From assembly GCF_014635325.1 (NCBI RefSeq), contig NZ_BMCT01000004.1, forward strand, positions 372,001 through 436,000: DNA of 64,000 bases, in the 5' to 3' direction. This stretch comes from Azorhizobium oxalatiphilum. Lineage in GTDB: Bacteria; Pseudomonadota; Alphaproteobacteria; Rhizobiales; Xanthobacteraceae. Numbering within the stretch: the stretch's first letter is position 1; every line of letters begins with the position of its first letter. The notes under the pieces are model-generated. The model worked only from the letters and a program-made list of their open reading frames with translations, did not search any database and was not told where the DNA came from. The translations under genes and the position numbers were made by a program. This document shows positions 47,949-58,976 of the stretch, in pieces.

Positions 47949-48784
47949 AGGGCTTCTGGTCGCGCTTCTGCCGCCACAAGGCGGCAGTGGTCGGGCTCAT
48001 CGTCGTTGCGCTGGTGCTCATCATCGCGCTCATCGCACCACTCCTCTATCCGGTCTCGCCCTGGAAGATGGTGCAGCGGCCCTTCCTGCCGCCCTTCGCC
48101 AACCCGAATTTCCCGCTCGGCACCGATACGCTCGGCCGCAATGTGGCGAGCGGCCTTGCCTATGGCGCCCGCGTCTCGCTGCTGATCGGCACGGTCTCCA
48201 CGCTGGTGGCGCTGGCGGTGGGCGTGCCCATCGGCGCGCTGGCCGGCTATTTCGGCGGCTGGGTGGATGATCTGCTGATGCGCTTCACCGAATTCTTCCA
48301 GACCGTGCCGAGCTTTGCCCTCGCCATCGTGCTGGTGGCCATCTTCCAGCCGAGCCTCGTCTCCATCATCATCGCCATCGCCATTGTCGGCTGGCCGCCG
48401 GTGGCGCGGCTGGTGCGCGGCGAGGTGATGGCCCAGCGCAAGCGCGAATATGTGGAGGCGGCCATCCTCGCCGGCCAGTCGGACCTCACCATCATCACCC
48501 GGCAGATCCTGCCCAACGTGGTCTCGCCCATCGTGGTGCTGGCCTCCCTCATGGTGGCCTCGGCCATCCTGCTGGAGAGTTCGCTCTCCTTCCTCGGACT
48601 CGGCGATCCCTCCGTGATGTCGTGGGGCTACATGGTGGGCGCGGCCCGCACGGTGGTGCGGCAGGCGTGGTGGCTATCGGTGCTGCCGGGCGTTGCCATC
48701 CTCATCTCGGTGCTCGCCCTCAACCTCGTGGGCGAGGGGCTGGCGGAAGCGCTGGATCCGCGCTCCGCCCGCGATGCGGCGTGA
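47945..48784 (+). CDS. Peptide-type ABC transporter permease, DppC family (system 1)
   Basis: 279 residues starting with an ATGA overlap. It shows the DppC pattern NFPLGTDTLGRNVASGLAYG, VGVPIGALAGYFGGWVDDLL, RKREYVEAAILAGQSDLTII and SSLSFLGLGDPSVMSWGYMV. It forms the translocation pore with the DppB-like partner. The double-ATPase gene starts 10 bp downstream. Confidence 0.94.
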   Translation: MKGFWSRFCRHKAAVVGLIVVALVLIIALIAPLLYPVSPWKMVQRPFLPPFANPNFPLGTDTLGRNVASGLAYGARVSLLIGTVSTLVALAVGVPIGALAGYFGGWVDDLLMRFTEFFQTVPSFALAIVLVAIFQPSLVSIIIAIAIVGWPPVARLVRGEVMAQRKREYVEAAILAGQSDLTIITRQILPNVVSPIVVLASLMVASAILLESSLSFLGLGDPSVMSWGYMVGAARTVVRQAWWLSVLPGVAILISVLALNLVGEGLAEALDPRSARDAA

Positions 48785-48794
48785 GGCGCGGCGC

Positions 48795-50432
48795 ATGAGC
48801 GACACACCCGACATCCCCGTCCTCGCCGTCGAAAAGCTCGCCATCGCGCTGCCCGCCGGGGCCGACCGCCTCTATGCGGTGGAGCATGTGAGTTTCGAGA
48901 TCCGGCGCGGCGAGACGCTCGCCATCGTGGGCGAGAGCGGCTCGGGCAAATCCATGTCCGCCAATGCGGTCATGGGCCTGCTGCCGCCCGCCACCCGCGT
49001 CGCCGAAGGCGCGGCGCTGCTGGAGGGTACGGACCTCCTGAAGCTGGATGCGGAGGCCATGCGCGGCATCCGCGGCCGGCGCATCGGCATGATCTTCCAG
49101 GAGCCCATGACGGCGCTCGATCCGCTCATGCGCATAGGCGCGCAGATCGCGGAGGTGTTCGAGGCCCACGGCCTGCTCACCCCGCCGGAACGCCGCGCCC
49201 GCGCGCTGGCGCTGCTGGAGGAGGTGGGCATCCCCGAGCCGGAGCGGGCCATCCACGCCTATCCGTTCCAGCTCTCCGGCGGCCAGCGCCAGCGGGTGGT
49301 GATCGCCATGGCGCTGGCGCTCGATCCGGTGCTGCTGATCGCCGACGAGCCGACGACGGCGCTGGACGTGACCACGCAGGCACAGATCCTCAAGCTGATC
49401 AGGGATCTCCAGCACAAGCACGGCACGGCGGTCATGTTCATCACCCACGATTTCGGCGTGGTGGCGGATATTGCTGACCGGGTGGTGGTGATGCGGCAGG
49501 GGCGGGTGGTGGAGACCGGCCCGGCCGCGCAGGTGCTGAGCGCACCCAGCCACGAATATACGCAGGCGCTCATCGCCGCCATTCCCACCGGGCGCGGTGC
49601 CGCCGCGCCGCCTCCGGCGAAGGAGGTGGTGCTGGCGGTGCGCGACCTCACCAAGACCTACCGCTCCGGCGGCGGCCTGTTCCGGCCGGCGCGCGTGGTG
49701 CCTGCGGTGAAGGGCGTGAGCTTTGAGCTGAAGCGCGGCGAGACGCTGGGCGTGGTGGGCGAGAGCGGTTCCGGAAAGTCCACTCTGGGTCGCTGCCTCG
49801 TGCGGCTGATCGAACCCGATAGCGGCTCCATCAGGCTCGACGGGCATGAGACAATGGGCCAGTCGGCAGGCGAGATGCGCCTGTGGCGGAGGCGCATGCA
49901 AATGGTGTTTCAGGATCCCTACGGCTCGCTCAACCCGCGCACCCGCATCGGCCGCATCATCGCCGAGGGGCCGATCGCGGCGGGCGTCCCGGTGAAGGAC
50001 GCGCTCCGGAAGGCGGGCGAGCTGCTGGCCATGGTGGGGCTCGACGCCTCCGCCGTGGACCGCTTTCCACACGAATTCTCCGGCGGCCAGCGCCAGCGCA
50101 TCGGCATCGCCCGCGCCCTGGCGCTTGATCCGGAGATCATCATCGCGGATGAGGCGGTGTCCGCGCTGGACGTCTCCATTCAGGCGCAGGTGCTGGCGCT
50201 GCTGGCGGATCTGAAGGCGCGGCTCGATCTGGCGCTGATCTTCATCACCCATGATCTGCGGGTAGCGGCCACCATCTGCGACACGGTGGCGGTGATGCGC
50301 AAGGGCGAGGTGGTGGAGATGGGGCCTGCGGCGGACGTCTTCGGCAATCCGCAGCACGACTACACCCGCCGCCTCATCGCCGCCATTCCCGGCCGCGCCG
50401 AGGGTGATGCCTTCGCACAGGCGGCGGGGTGA
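48795..50432 (+). CDS. Fused peptide-type ABC ATPase, DppD-DppF in one chain (system 1)
   Basis: 545 residues with two complete ABC domains. Domain 1 (about 10-265) has [28 protein letters not shown] and [13 protein letters not shown]. Domain 2 (about 285-545) has [28 protein letters not shown] and [13 protein letters not shown]. Walker B Asp-Glu pairs are intact in both. It replaces separate DppD and DppF subunits and powers the transporter encoded by the three preceding genes. Confidence 0.94.
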   Translation: MSDTPDIPVLAVEKLAIALPAGADRLYAVEHVSFEIRRGETLAIVGESGSGKSMSANAVMGLLPPATRVAEGAALLEGTDLLKLDAEAMRGIRGRRIGMIFQEPMTALDPLMRIGAQIAEVFEAHGLLTPPERRARALALLEEVGIPEPERAIHAYPFQLSGGQRQRVVIAMALALDPVLLIADEPTTALDVTTQAQILKLIRDLQHKHGTAVMFITHDFGVVADIADRVVVMRQGRVVETGPAAQVLSAPSHEYTQALIAAIPTGRGAAAPPPAKEVVLAVRDLTKTYRSGGGLFRPARVVPAVKGVSFELKRGETLGVVGESGSGKSTLGRCLVRLIEPDSGSIRLDGHETMGQSAGEMRLWRRRMQMVFQDPYGSLNPRTRIGRIIAEGPIAAGVPVKDALRKAGELLAMVGLDASAVDRFPHEFSGGQRQRIGIARALALDPEIIIADEAVSALDVSIQAQVLALLADLKARLDLALIFITHDLRVAATICDTVAVMRKGEVVEMGPAADVFGNPQHDYTRRLIAAIPGRAEGDAFAQAAG

Positions 50433-50447
50433 GGAAACGAGGACGTC

Positions 50448-51482
50448 ATGCAGTTCATTTTCGATCCACGCCAGCTCCTGCACGATCCGGAGCTCTATTT
50501 CCGTCGGGGCGCCTTCATTCCCCATCCCGAGCAGCCCCAGCGCGCCATTCTCGTGCGCGATGCGCTGCTCGCCGCCGGCCACACCATGGAAGCCCCGCGC
50601 GACCATGGCCTCGCGCCCATCAAGGCCGTGCATGACGATGGATATGTCGATTTCTTCATGACCGCATGGCCGGACTGGGTGACGGCCACGGGCACCACCG
50701 TGCCGGCGGTGCCGAACTATCACACCGACCGGCGCAACTGGCGGGTGCCCAAGGGCGTCATCGGCAAGCTCGGCTATTATTCCACCGACACCTCCTGCCC
50801 GGTGGTGGAAGGCACGGCGGAGGCCATCTATTGGTCGGCCCAGACCGCCATCGAGGCGGCGGAGCGTGTGCGCTCAGGGGCGGCGGACCACATCTACGCC
50901 CTCTGCCGCCCGCCCGGCCACCATGCGGTGCAGGACGCCAGCTGGGGCTTCTGCTTCTTCAACAATGCGGCGGTCGCCGCCCATCACCTGCTGGGGCGCT
51001 TCCAGAAAGTGGCGGTGCTGGACGTGGACACCCATGCGGGCAATGGCACGCAGGACATCTTCTACCGCCGGGGCGACGTGGTGTACGTCTCCATCCACAC
51101 CGATCCCAGCGACTACACGCCCTTCTTCATGGGCTATGCGGACGAGACGGGGGAGGGCGCAGGCGCTGGCGCGACCCACAATCTGGTGCTGCCGGTGGGC
51201 GCCGGCGTGGACGACATCCTCGCCAGCTATGATGCGGCGCTCGACATCATCCGCGCGTCGGGCGCGCAGGCGCTGGTGCTGTCACTGGGCGTGGACATGG
51301 CGAAGGACGATCCGCTGTCGCTGGTAGGCATGACCACGGAAGGGTTCCGCATCGGCGCCGCCAGGGTGGCAGGGCTCGGCCTGCCCACGGTTCTGGTGCA
51401 GGAGGGCGGCTATCTCGGCCCGTCGCTCTCCGACAATGTGGTGGCGTTTCTGGGTGCGTTCGAGGATGCCCGCCGCGCCTGA
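50448..51482 (+). CDS. Histone-deacetylase/acetylpolyamine amidohydrolase-family protein
   Basis: 344 residues. The HDAC-superfamily zinc and catalytic motifs are present: ALCRPPGHHAVQDASWGFCF (GHH), NNAAVAAHHLLGRFQ, VLDVDTHAGNGTQDIFYRRG (zinc Asp/His) and LVLSLGVDMAKDDPLSLVGM. EGGYLG near the end matches the family glycine loop. Bacterial members deacetylate polyamines or other acyl-amines in the cytoplasm. It starts 15 bp after the peptide-transporter ATPase and is probably in the same operon, so acylated amines or peptides are likely imported and deacylated. Confidence 0.9.
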   Translation: MQFIFDPRQLLHDPELYFRRGAFIPHPEQPQRAILVRDALLAAGHTMEAPRDHGLAPIKAVHDDGYVDFFMTAWPDWVTATGTTVPAVPNYHTDRRNWRVPKGVIGKLGYYSTDTSCPVVEGTAEAIYWSAQTAIEAAERVRSGAADHIYALCRPPGHHAVQDASWGFCFFNNAAVAAHHLLGRFQKVAVLDVDTHAGNGTQDIFYRRGDVVYVSIHTDPSDYTPFFMGYADETGEGAGAGATHNLVLPVGAGVDDILASYDAALDIIRASGAQALVLSLGVDMAKDDPLSLVGMTTEGFRIGAARVAGLGLPTVLVQEGGYLGPSLSDNVVAFLGAFEDARRA

Positions 51483-51501
51483 GCGCGGCGGGCAAAGCGC
51501 C

Positions 51502-52638
51502 TCAGCTCAGCTGCGCCATCAGTCCGGCGATGAGCCGGCCGCGCTCGGCCAGCGTGTGGACGATGATGTGCTCGTTGAGCGTGTGATAATCCTTGCCCGA
51601 GGGGCCGAGGCTGTCCAGTGTGGGAATGCCCAGCGCGCCGGTGAAGTTGCCGTCCGAGCCGCCGGGGGAGGAGCGGTGCGGCAGGTCGAGCCCGATGCTG
51701 GCCGCAATGGTCTTCGCCTGCTCATAGAGCGCTTGTGTCCCCGCATCCGGCTCCCACACCGGCCGCACCACGCTCTTCGTCACCTCGAAGCCGGTGCCGT
51801 CCTCCCGCCGCTCGTTGAGGGCGAGGATGCGCGCGGTGCCGCTGTCGAGGTCTACCTGCCGCTTGGCCATGGAGAGCGCCTCGCCCTCGCAGGTGGTGGC
51901 GACGCAATTCACCCACTGGCCGCCGTGCACCACGCCCACGGAGAAGGTGCAGTCGTCCGAGGTCATGTCCTCGATCTGCGGAATGCGCCGCGCCATCTCG
52001 CGGATGGCCGAACGGCCTTCCTTCAGGGTGGAGCCCGCATGGCTCGGGCGGCCATGGGCGGTGAGCTTGTAGCGGGCGATGGCGTAGCGGCCGGTGGTCA
52101 CGCCCTTGTCTGCGAGGCCCGGCTCCGGCACCAGCACGTATTTGTGCTTCTTCGCCTCGGTCTCGATCAGGTCGCGCGTGCCCGGCGTGCCGATCTCTTC
52201 GTCCGAGGTGAAGAGGAAGGTGACGGGCAAGGGCGTCTCGATGCCGGCTCTGGTGAGCTGGATCAGGGCTTCCAGAGCGGTGAAGGTGCCGCCCTTCATG
52301 TCCATGATGCCCGGCCCCCAGCAGCGGTCGCCCTCCTGCCGGAAGGGCATTTTCGCCAGCGTGCCGATGGGATGCACGGTGTCGAAATGGCCCATCACGA
52401 GAATGCCCGGCGCGTCCCCTTTGGCGTGAGGGAAGCGGATGCGGGCGCAATCGCCGAGGCCGGGCGGGCCGGGGATGTGCTCCACCGCGCCGCCGGCCGC
52501 AGCCGCATCGCGAGCGGCCAGCGCCACCGCTTTGGAGACGGCGGCGGGGTCATAGGTGGGGCTCTCGCACTCGACCCATGGGCGCAGGCGCGCCAGCATG
52601 GAGCCGGTGTCGAACGGCAAGGCACTCAGATCCATCAC
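51502..52638 (-). CDS. M20-family metallopeptidase (carboxypeptidase G2-like)
   Basis: 378 residues. Zinc ligands: ILVMGHFDTVHPIG (His, Asp), WGPGIMDMKGGTFTALEALI (Asp), TFLFTSDEEIGTPGTRDLIE (catalytic Glu and zinc Glu) and a C-terminal GGSDGNFT segment. The intervening lid domain carries HGRPSHAGSTLKEGRSAIRE (dimerisation His). Members such as carboxypeptidase G2 and ArgE-like enzymes remove a terminal amino acid or acyl group. There is no signal peptide. It lies convergently after the HDAC-like gene. Confidence 0.9.
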   Translation of the reverse strand: MMDLSALPFDTGSMLARLRPWVECESPTYDPAAVSKAVALAARDAAAAGGAVEHIPGPPGLGDCARIRFPHAKGDAPGILVMGHFDTVHPIGTLAKMPFRQEGDRCWGPGIMDMKGGTFTALEALIQLTRAGIETPLPVTFLFTSDEEIGTPGTRDLIETEAKKHKYVLVPEPGLADKGVTTGRYAIARYKLTAHGRPSHAGSTLKEGRSAIREMARRIPQIEDMTSDDCTFSVGVVHGGQWVNCVATTCEGEALSMAKRQVDLDSGTARILALNERREDGTGFEVTKSVVRPVWEPDAGTQALYEQAKTIAASIGLDLPHRSSPGGSDGNFTGALGIPTLDSLGPSGKDYHTLNEHIIVHTLAERGRLIAGLMAQLS

Positions 52639-52640
52639 GA

Positions 52641-52710
52641 AACATTCTCTATCAAGGTGTTAGAGGCGGATTCACGGGTCAGATTGAGTCAATCTGACCC
52701 GATCCGGCTC
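52641..52710. repeat. Dispersed palindromic repeat (copy 5)
   Basis: Contains ACATTCTCTATCAAGGTG (shared with 14089-14106) and the perfect dyad GGGTCAGATTGA (52676-52687)/TCAATCTGACCC (52689-52700), followed by GATCCGGCTCTAG, which recurs in part at 10934-10945. It is between the two M20 genes and provides part of the gap. Confidence 0.7.
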
Positions 52711-53873
52711 TAGCCGGCGGCAAGGCGGTCGGTGGCCACCGTCGCCAGCAGGCTTGCGCCCACGGGCAGGATGCCGTCGTCGAGAATGAAGCTGGGATTG
52801 TGCAGCGGCAGATTGCCCTCATGCCCCACCCAGAAATAGCAACCAGGCACGGCTTGCAGCATGTCGGCGAAATCCTCGCTGCCCATGGCGGGCTGGACAT
52901 TGGTCAATACGTTCTCCGCCCCCACGATCTTGGCGATGCTCTCCACGGCGGCGGCGGTCTGCGCTTCGTGGTTCACCAGAACGCTGAAGATGGGTCGGAT
53001 ATCCACTTCGATGTCCACCGCAAAGGTCGCGGCGATGCCCGCCGCGATGGTGCGCATACGCTGGCGCATCAAATCGCCCGTGGCCGGATCGAAGAAGCGC
53101 ATGGTGCCGCCCAGCGTCGCCTCCTCGGGGATGACGTTGTAGGCCGAACCGGAATGGATCTTGGTGACAGACAGAACGGCCGCCTGCTGCGGATCGGTAT
53201 TGCGGCTCACCACCGATTGCAGCGCCTGCACCAGCGCCGTGGCCACGATGATCGGGTCGCGGGAGGATTCAGGACGGGCACCGTGGGCGCCATGACCGGT
53301 GATCTTGATGTCGAAGAAGTCAGCCCCCGCCATGGCCGGGCCGGGGAACAGGCGCACCATGCCGGGGTCCATATGCGGGGCGTTGTGCAGGCCATAGACC
53401 TCGTCGCAGGGAAAGCGCTCGAACAGCTTGTCCGCGATCATGGCCCGCGCGCCGCCGAGGCCTTCTTCCGCCGGCTGGAAGATCAAATGGATGGTGCCGG
53501 CGAAATCCCGATGGCTCGCCAGATAACGCGCGGCGCCCAGCAGCATGGTGGTGTGGCCATCGTGGCCGCAGCCGTGAAAGACCCCCGGATTCTTGGAGGA
53601 ATAGGGCAGGTTGGTGGTTTCCTGCATGGGCAGCGCGTCCATGTCGGCGCGCAGGCCGATGGTCTTGCCCGGTCCCTTGGTGCCATGGAGCACGCCCACC
53701 ACGCCGGTCTTGCCGATGCCGCTGTGCACCTCGATCCCCCACTCGGCCAACTTCTCGGCCACCAGCCTGGAGGTGCGCACTTCCTCGAAGCCGATTTCGG
53801 GATTGGCGTGGATGTCGTGGCGAATGGCGACAAGGTCGGCGGAGAAAGCTTCGATCTCAGGCAAAGTAGGCAT
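52710..53873 (-). CDS. M20-family amidohydrolase (hippurate hydrolase/HipO-like)
   Basis: 387 residues from the ATG at 53873; the longer open frame upstream is shadow. It shows the HipO/aminoacylase pattern AIRHDIHANPEIGFEEVRTS, DMDALPMQETTN, FHGCGHDGHTTMLLGAARYL (metal Cys/His), IFQPAEEGLGGARAMIADKL (Glu pair) and GHGAHGARPESSRDP in the lid, with GSEDFADMLQ near the C-terminus. Such enzymes hydrolyse N-acyl amino acids. It lies next to the MlrC-like and Dpp-type genes on the same strand and probably forms part of that operon. Confidence 0.93.
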   Translation of the reverse strand: MPTLPEIEAFSADLVAIRHDIHANPEIGFEEVRTSRLVAEKLAEWGIEVHSGIGKTGVVGVLHGTKGPGKTIGLRADMDALPMQETTNLPYSSKNPGVFHGCGHDGHTTMLLGAARYLASHRDFAGTIHLIFQPAEEGLGGARAMIADKLFERFPCDEVYGLHNAPHMDPGMVRLFPGPAMAGADFFDIKITGHGAHGARPESSRDPIIVATALVQALQSVVSRNTDPQQAAVLSVTKIHSGSAYNVIPEEATLGGTMRFFDPATGDLMRQRMRTIAAGIAATFAVDIEVDIRPIFSVLVNHEAQTAAAVESIAKIVGAENVLTNVQPAMGSEDFADMLQAVPGCYFWVGHEGNLPLHNPSFILDDGILPVGASLLATVATDRLAAG

Positions 53874-53907
53874 GACTAAACCTTTCCTCGAATAATGGAT
53901 CCAACGC

Positions 53908-55407
53908 TCAGGCGAAGCTACGCCCATTGGGCTCGAGGCGCACGCCCGGACGTAGATGTTTCCACGGCAGGCTGGCGGGCGAGAGTGGCATGGCGCCGGG
54001 CGCGGTGCAGACCAGAATGGTTTCCGCGATGGGCGTGAAATCGGCGCGGAAATGCACCGAACTCTTGTTGACCAGGATGGCCTGCTCGGTGGGCTCGATG
54101 CCGACGTAGCGGAACATGGCCTGATCGGCGAGCTGCGCCTTGCGTGAGGCCACCACCACCCGCACCCCGCCGATGCGCAGGCAGGCGGAGCGTCCGAGGA
54201 ACATGGGGCCCTTGCCGAAATAGGGGCCGGTGGCATCGAACGTGCCTTCGGACAGCGCCTCGACGACGAAGGTGCCCTCGAAGGGCGCATCGTCCGGAAT
54301 GCCCGACTTGCCGCCGAGCTTCAGCGTGACCTCTGCGCCGACGCCCGCCTTGTGCGCGGCCTCCGCTGTCTCCGGGTCCACCATCAGGCCGAGCGCCGCG
54401 CGCTCCGCGCCGCAGGCGAGAAGCGCGCGCAGCATGCCGGTGGTGTCGGAGGAGCCGCCCGCGCCGGGATTGTCCTGCGTGTCCGAGATCACCACCGGGC
54501 GGCTGGCGGTAGCGGCGAGCGCCATGGCCTTGCGCACACCGTCCTCCGGCGAGAACGCGCTGCCCGCGAAGGCATCCTCCTGCGCATTGATGAGGGCGGT
54601 GAGCGCGTCGGCGCCGGCATCGGCCTTCGTCTGCGTGTCCGCATAGGCCACCACGCTGCCGCCGCAGTCGGCGAAATCGGCGGCGGGGAAGCCGGGGAGG
54701 AAGGAGAGGTGCACCAGCCCCATGTCGCGCTCGATTTCGGCGAGCTGCGCATAGAGCGTCCGGCACGGCTCCATCTCCGTGCACTGCCAGGCGATGGGCA
54801 TCAGGAAGGGGATCTGCCGGAACGCCTTGGCGAACGGTTTTCCTACGGCCAGCCGGGCCTCCAGCACATCCGCCGCGCGGCGGCCGGTATCGGCCATGTC
54901 CACGTGCGGATAGGTGCGATAGGCCACCAGCGCGTCCGCCTCGGCCACCATGCGCGGGGTGAGGTTGCCGTGCAGATCGAGGCTCACCACCAACGGCACG
55001 TCGGGGCCGATGAGGGCACGCACGCGGGCTTCGGTCTCGCCCTCGCCATCGTCCAGATGGGTCGTCACCATTGCGCCGTGCAGGTCGAGATAGACCGCAT
55101 CCACGGGGCCGAGGGCGGCCATGCGCTCCAGCATCTCGGCCATGATGCGCTCGAAGGCGTCTTCGGTCACATGGGCGGAAGGGGCAGCGGCACACCAGAG
55201 TGTGGGGAGCACCTCCCAGCCCTTCTCTGCGGCAGCGGCGATGAAGCCGGAGAGGCCGGTGTTCTTGCCGGGCATGCGCGCGAAGATCTCTTCGCCCCGG
55301 CTGAAGGGCGGGAAGCCGCCACCATGCTCGAAGGCGGCATAGCCGGCGGGGGCAGGGGCGAACGTATTGGTCTCGTGCATGAAGCCGGCGACGGCGATGC
55401 GGGGCAT
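53908..55407 (-). CDS. MlrC-like M81-family metallopeptidase
   Basis: 499 residues, beginning PRIAVAGFMHETNTFAPAPA, the hallmark of microcystin-degradation MlrC-like (M81) proteins. The segments VDAVYLDLHGAMVTTHLDDG, LVVSLDLHGNLTPRMVAEAD, LVAYRTYPHVDMADTGRRAA and VVISDTQDNPGAGGSSDTTG hold the conserved Asp/His metal ligands. Known MlrC hydrolyses linear peptides; most M81 members have unknown substrates. It is in the leftward operon with two Dpp-like permeases and a double ATPase. Confidence 0.92.
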   Translation of the reverse strand: MPRIAVAGFMHETNTFAPAPAGYAAFEHGGGFPPFSRGEEIFARMPGKNTGLSGFIAAAAEKGWEVLPTLWCAAAPSAHVTEDAFERIMAEMLERMAALGPVDAVYLDLHGAMVTTHLDDGEGETEARVRALIGPDVPLVVSLDLHGNLTPRMVAEADALVAYRTYPHVDMADTGRRAADVLEARLAVGKPFAKAFRQIPFLMPIAWQCTEMEPCRTLYAQLAEIERDMGLVHLSFLPGFPAADFADCGGSVVAYADTQTKADAGADALTALINAQEDAFAGSAFSPEDGVRKAMALAATASRPVVISDTQDNPGAGGSSDTTGMLRALLACGAERAALGLMVDPETAEAAHKAGVGAEVTLKLGGKSGIPDDAPFEGTFVVEALSEGTFDATGPYFGKGPMFLGRSACLRIGGVRVVVASRKAQLADQAMFRYVGIEPTEQAILVNKSSVHFRADFTPIAETILVCTAPGAMPLSPASLPWKHLRPGVRLEPNGRSFA

Positions 55408-55424
55408 AAGCTTGGTCCTCGGGG

Positions 55425-57076
<1,652 letters not shown>

Positions 57077-57080
<4 letters not shown>

Positions 57081-57964
57081 GCACCGGTCCTCTTCTTGAG
57101 CCGCGGATCGAGCAGGTCGCGGGCGGCATCGCCGATCAGGTTCACGGACAGGATGCAGATGGAAAGCAGCACGCCGGGCCAGAAGATGAGCGAGGGCTTG
57201 AGCTGGAAATACATGCGCCCCTCCGAGATCATGTTGCCCCACGAGGGCGTCTCGGTGCCGATGCCCGCCCCGAGGAAGGAGAGGATGGCCTCGGTGAGGA
57301 TGGCGGAGGCGCAGATATAGGTGCCCTGCACGATGAGCGGGGCATAGGTGTTGGGCATCAGATGGCGGGCGAGCAGCGCTGGCAGGCGGGTGCCCATGGC
57401 GATGGCCGCCTCCACATAGGGTTCGTTGCGGGCCGAGAGCACCACCGAGCGCACGAGCCGCACCACGCGCGGCACCTCGGGGATGGTGATGGCGATCATC
57501 ACGGTGAGCAGCGAGGAGCCGGACAGCGACACCACGGCGATGGCCAGCAGCACGCTGGGAATGGCCATGAGCCCATCCATGATGCGCATGAGGATGGCAT
57601 CCAGCGTGCGGAAATAGCCCGACAGCAGGCCGAGCGGCAGGCCCACCGCAATGGCGATCACCATGACCCCGAGCCCGACGATGAGAGAGATGCGCGCGCC
57701 ATAGATGAGCCGCGAGAGCAGGTCGCGGCCATAGGCGTCGGTGCCCAGCAGGAAGGTGTCGCTGGGTGGTTTCAGGCGCTGGGCCGGCAGCATGGCTATG
57801 GGATCGTGCGGCGCGATCAGCGGCGCGAAGATCGCCATGAGGACGATGAGCAGCAGGCACAGCCCCGCCACGGTCGGCGCGAAGCGCAGATGAGCCAGAT
57901 TGGGGATGTAGCGCGGGCGGGCGACGGGCAGGGCGCCGGCATCGGTGTGCGAGGAGGAGGCCAT
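57077..57964 (-). CDS. Peptide-type ABC transporter permease, DppC family (system 2)
   Basis: 295 residues from the ATG at 57964. It shows DTFLLGTDAYGRDLLSRLIY, AVGLPLGLLSGYFRTLDAIL, RNEPYVEAAIAMGTRLPALL and AILSFLGAGIGTETPSWGNM, all DppC landmarks. The ATG overlaps the DppB-like stop (TGATG). A hydrophilic N-terminal stretch of about 30 residues precedes the first helix. Confidence 0.94.
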
Positions 57965-58905
57965 CAGTAGCGGATCCTCGGATCGAGCAGGGAATAGGAG
58001 AGATCCACCAGAAGGTTGATCAGCACATAGATGCCCGAGGTGAGCAGGATGAGCCCTTGAATGACGGGATAGTCGCGGGCCAGCACCGCATCCACGATGA
58101 GGCGGCCGAGGCCGGGGATGTTGAACACGCTCTCCGTCACCACCACGCCCGAGATGAGCAGCGCGAAGCCGGTGCCGATGACGGTGAGGATGGGCACCGC
58201 GCAATTGCGCAGGGCATGGCGGAACAGCACCTTGCGCTCGGCCACCCCCTTGGCGCGGGCGGTGCGGATGTAATCCTCGCCCAGCACGTCCAGCAGGCTG
58301 GCGCGGGTCATGCGGGCGATGAGCGCCACATAGATGGAGGCCAGCGTGAAGGCGGGCAAAGTGGCCCGCTGGGAGAAGGGGCCGAGCCCGTTCACGATGC
58401 TGGAAAAGCCCTGCACCGGAAACCAGCGCAGCTGGATGGCGAACACCTGGATCAGCAGATAACCGATGACGAACACCGGCACGGAGAAGCCGAGCACGCA
58501 CAGCGCCATCACCAGACTGTCGATGAGCGTGCCGTGCTTCCACGCCGCCAGCACGCCCATGGGCACGGCGATGAGGATGGACAGCACCATGGTGATGAGG
58601 GCGAGGCTCAGCGTCGGGCCGAGGCGCTGGCCGATGAGCGTCGTCACCGGCGTCTTGGAAATAAGCGAGGTGCCGAGGTCGCCCTGCGCCAGCTGGCCGA
58701 TCCATGTGGCGAACTGCACCGGGATCGGCTTGTCGAGGCCGAGGCTGGTGCGGATGGCTTCCAGCTGCGCTGGCGTCGCGGTGTCGCCGGCGATGATGGC
58801 GGCGGGATCGCCGGGGGTGAGGCGCAGCAGCAGGAAGACGAACAGCGCCACCACGCCCATCACGGGAATGGCGGCGAGGATGCGCCGCAGGGTGTAGGCG
58901 AGCAT
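57964..58905 (-). CDS. Peptide-type ABC transporter permease, DppB family (system 2)
   Basis: 313 residues, beginning LAYTLRRILAAIPVMGVVAL and LLRLTPGDPAAIIAGDTATP, with the EAA loop DYIRTARAKGVAERKVLFRH. It is a standard DppB with six helices and works with the DppC-like partner encoded directly downstream. It is 71 bp after the binding-protein gene. Confidence 0.94.
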   Translation of the reverse strand: MLAYTLRRILAAIPVMGVVALFVFLLLRLTPGDPAAIIAGDTATPAQLEAIRTSLGLDKPIPVQFATWIGQLAQGDLGTSLISKTPVTTLIGQRLGPTLSLALITMVLSILIAVPMGVLAAWKHGTLIDSLVMALCVLGFSVPVFVIGYLLIQVFAIQLRWFPVQGFSSIVNGLGPFSQRATLPAFTLASIYVALIARMTRASLLDVLGEDYIRTARAKGVAERKVLFRHALRNCAVPILTVIGTGFALLISGVVVTESVFNIPGLGRLIVDAVLARDYPVIQGLILLTSGIYVLINLLVDLSYSLLDPRIRY

Positions 58906-58976
58906 GGCTGGACCTCGTTCCGGCGTCGGGACGTTTTCGAAGCGGCACCCGGCCGGGGGGCCGGGCGCCTGTCGCG

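Noticed and set aside
48720-50723. 667-residue open frame antisense to the DppD-DppF-like ATPase
   Set aside because: Low-complexity His/Arg/Gly-rich translation with no motif, lying opposite strong ABC signatures; the same applies to the long antisense frames at 45093-46814 and 61065-62276.
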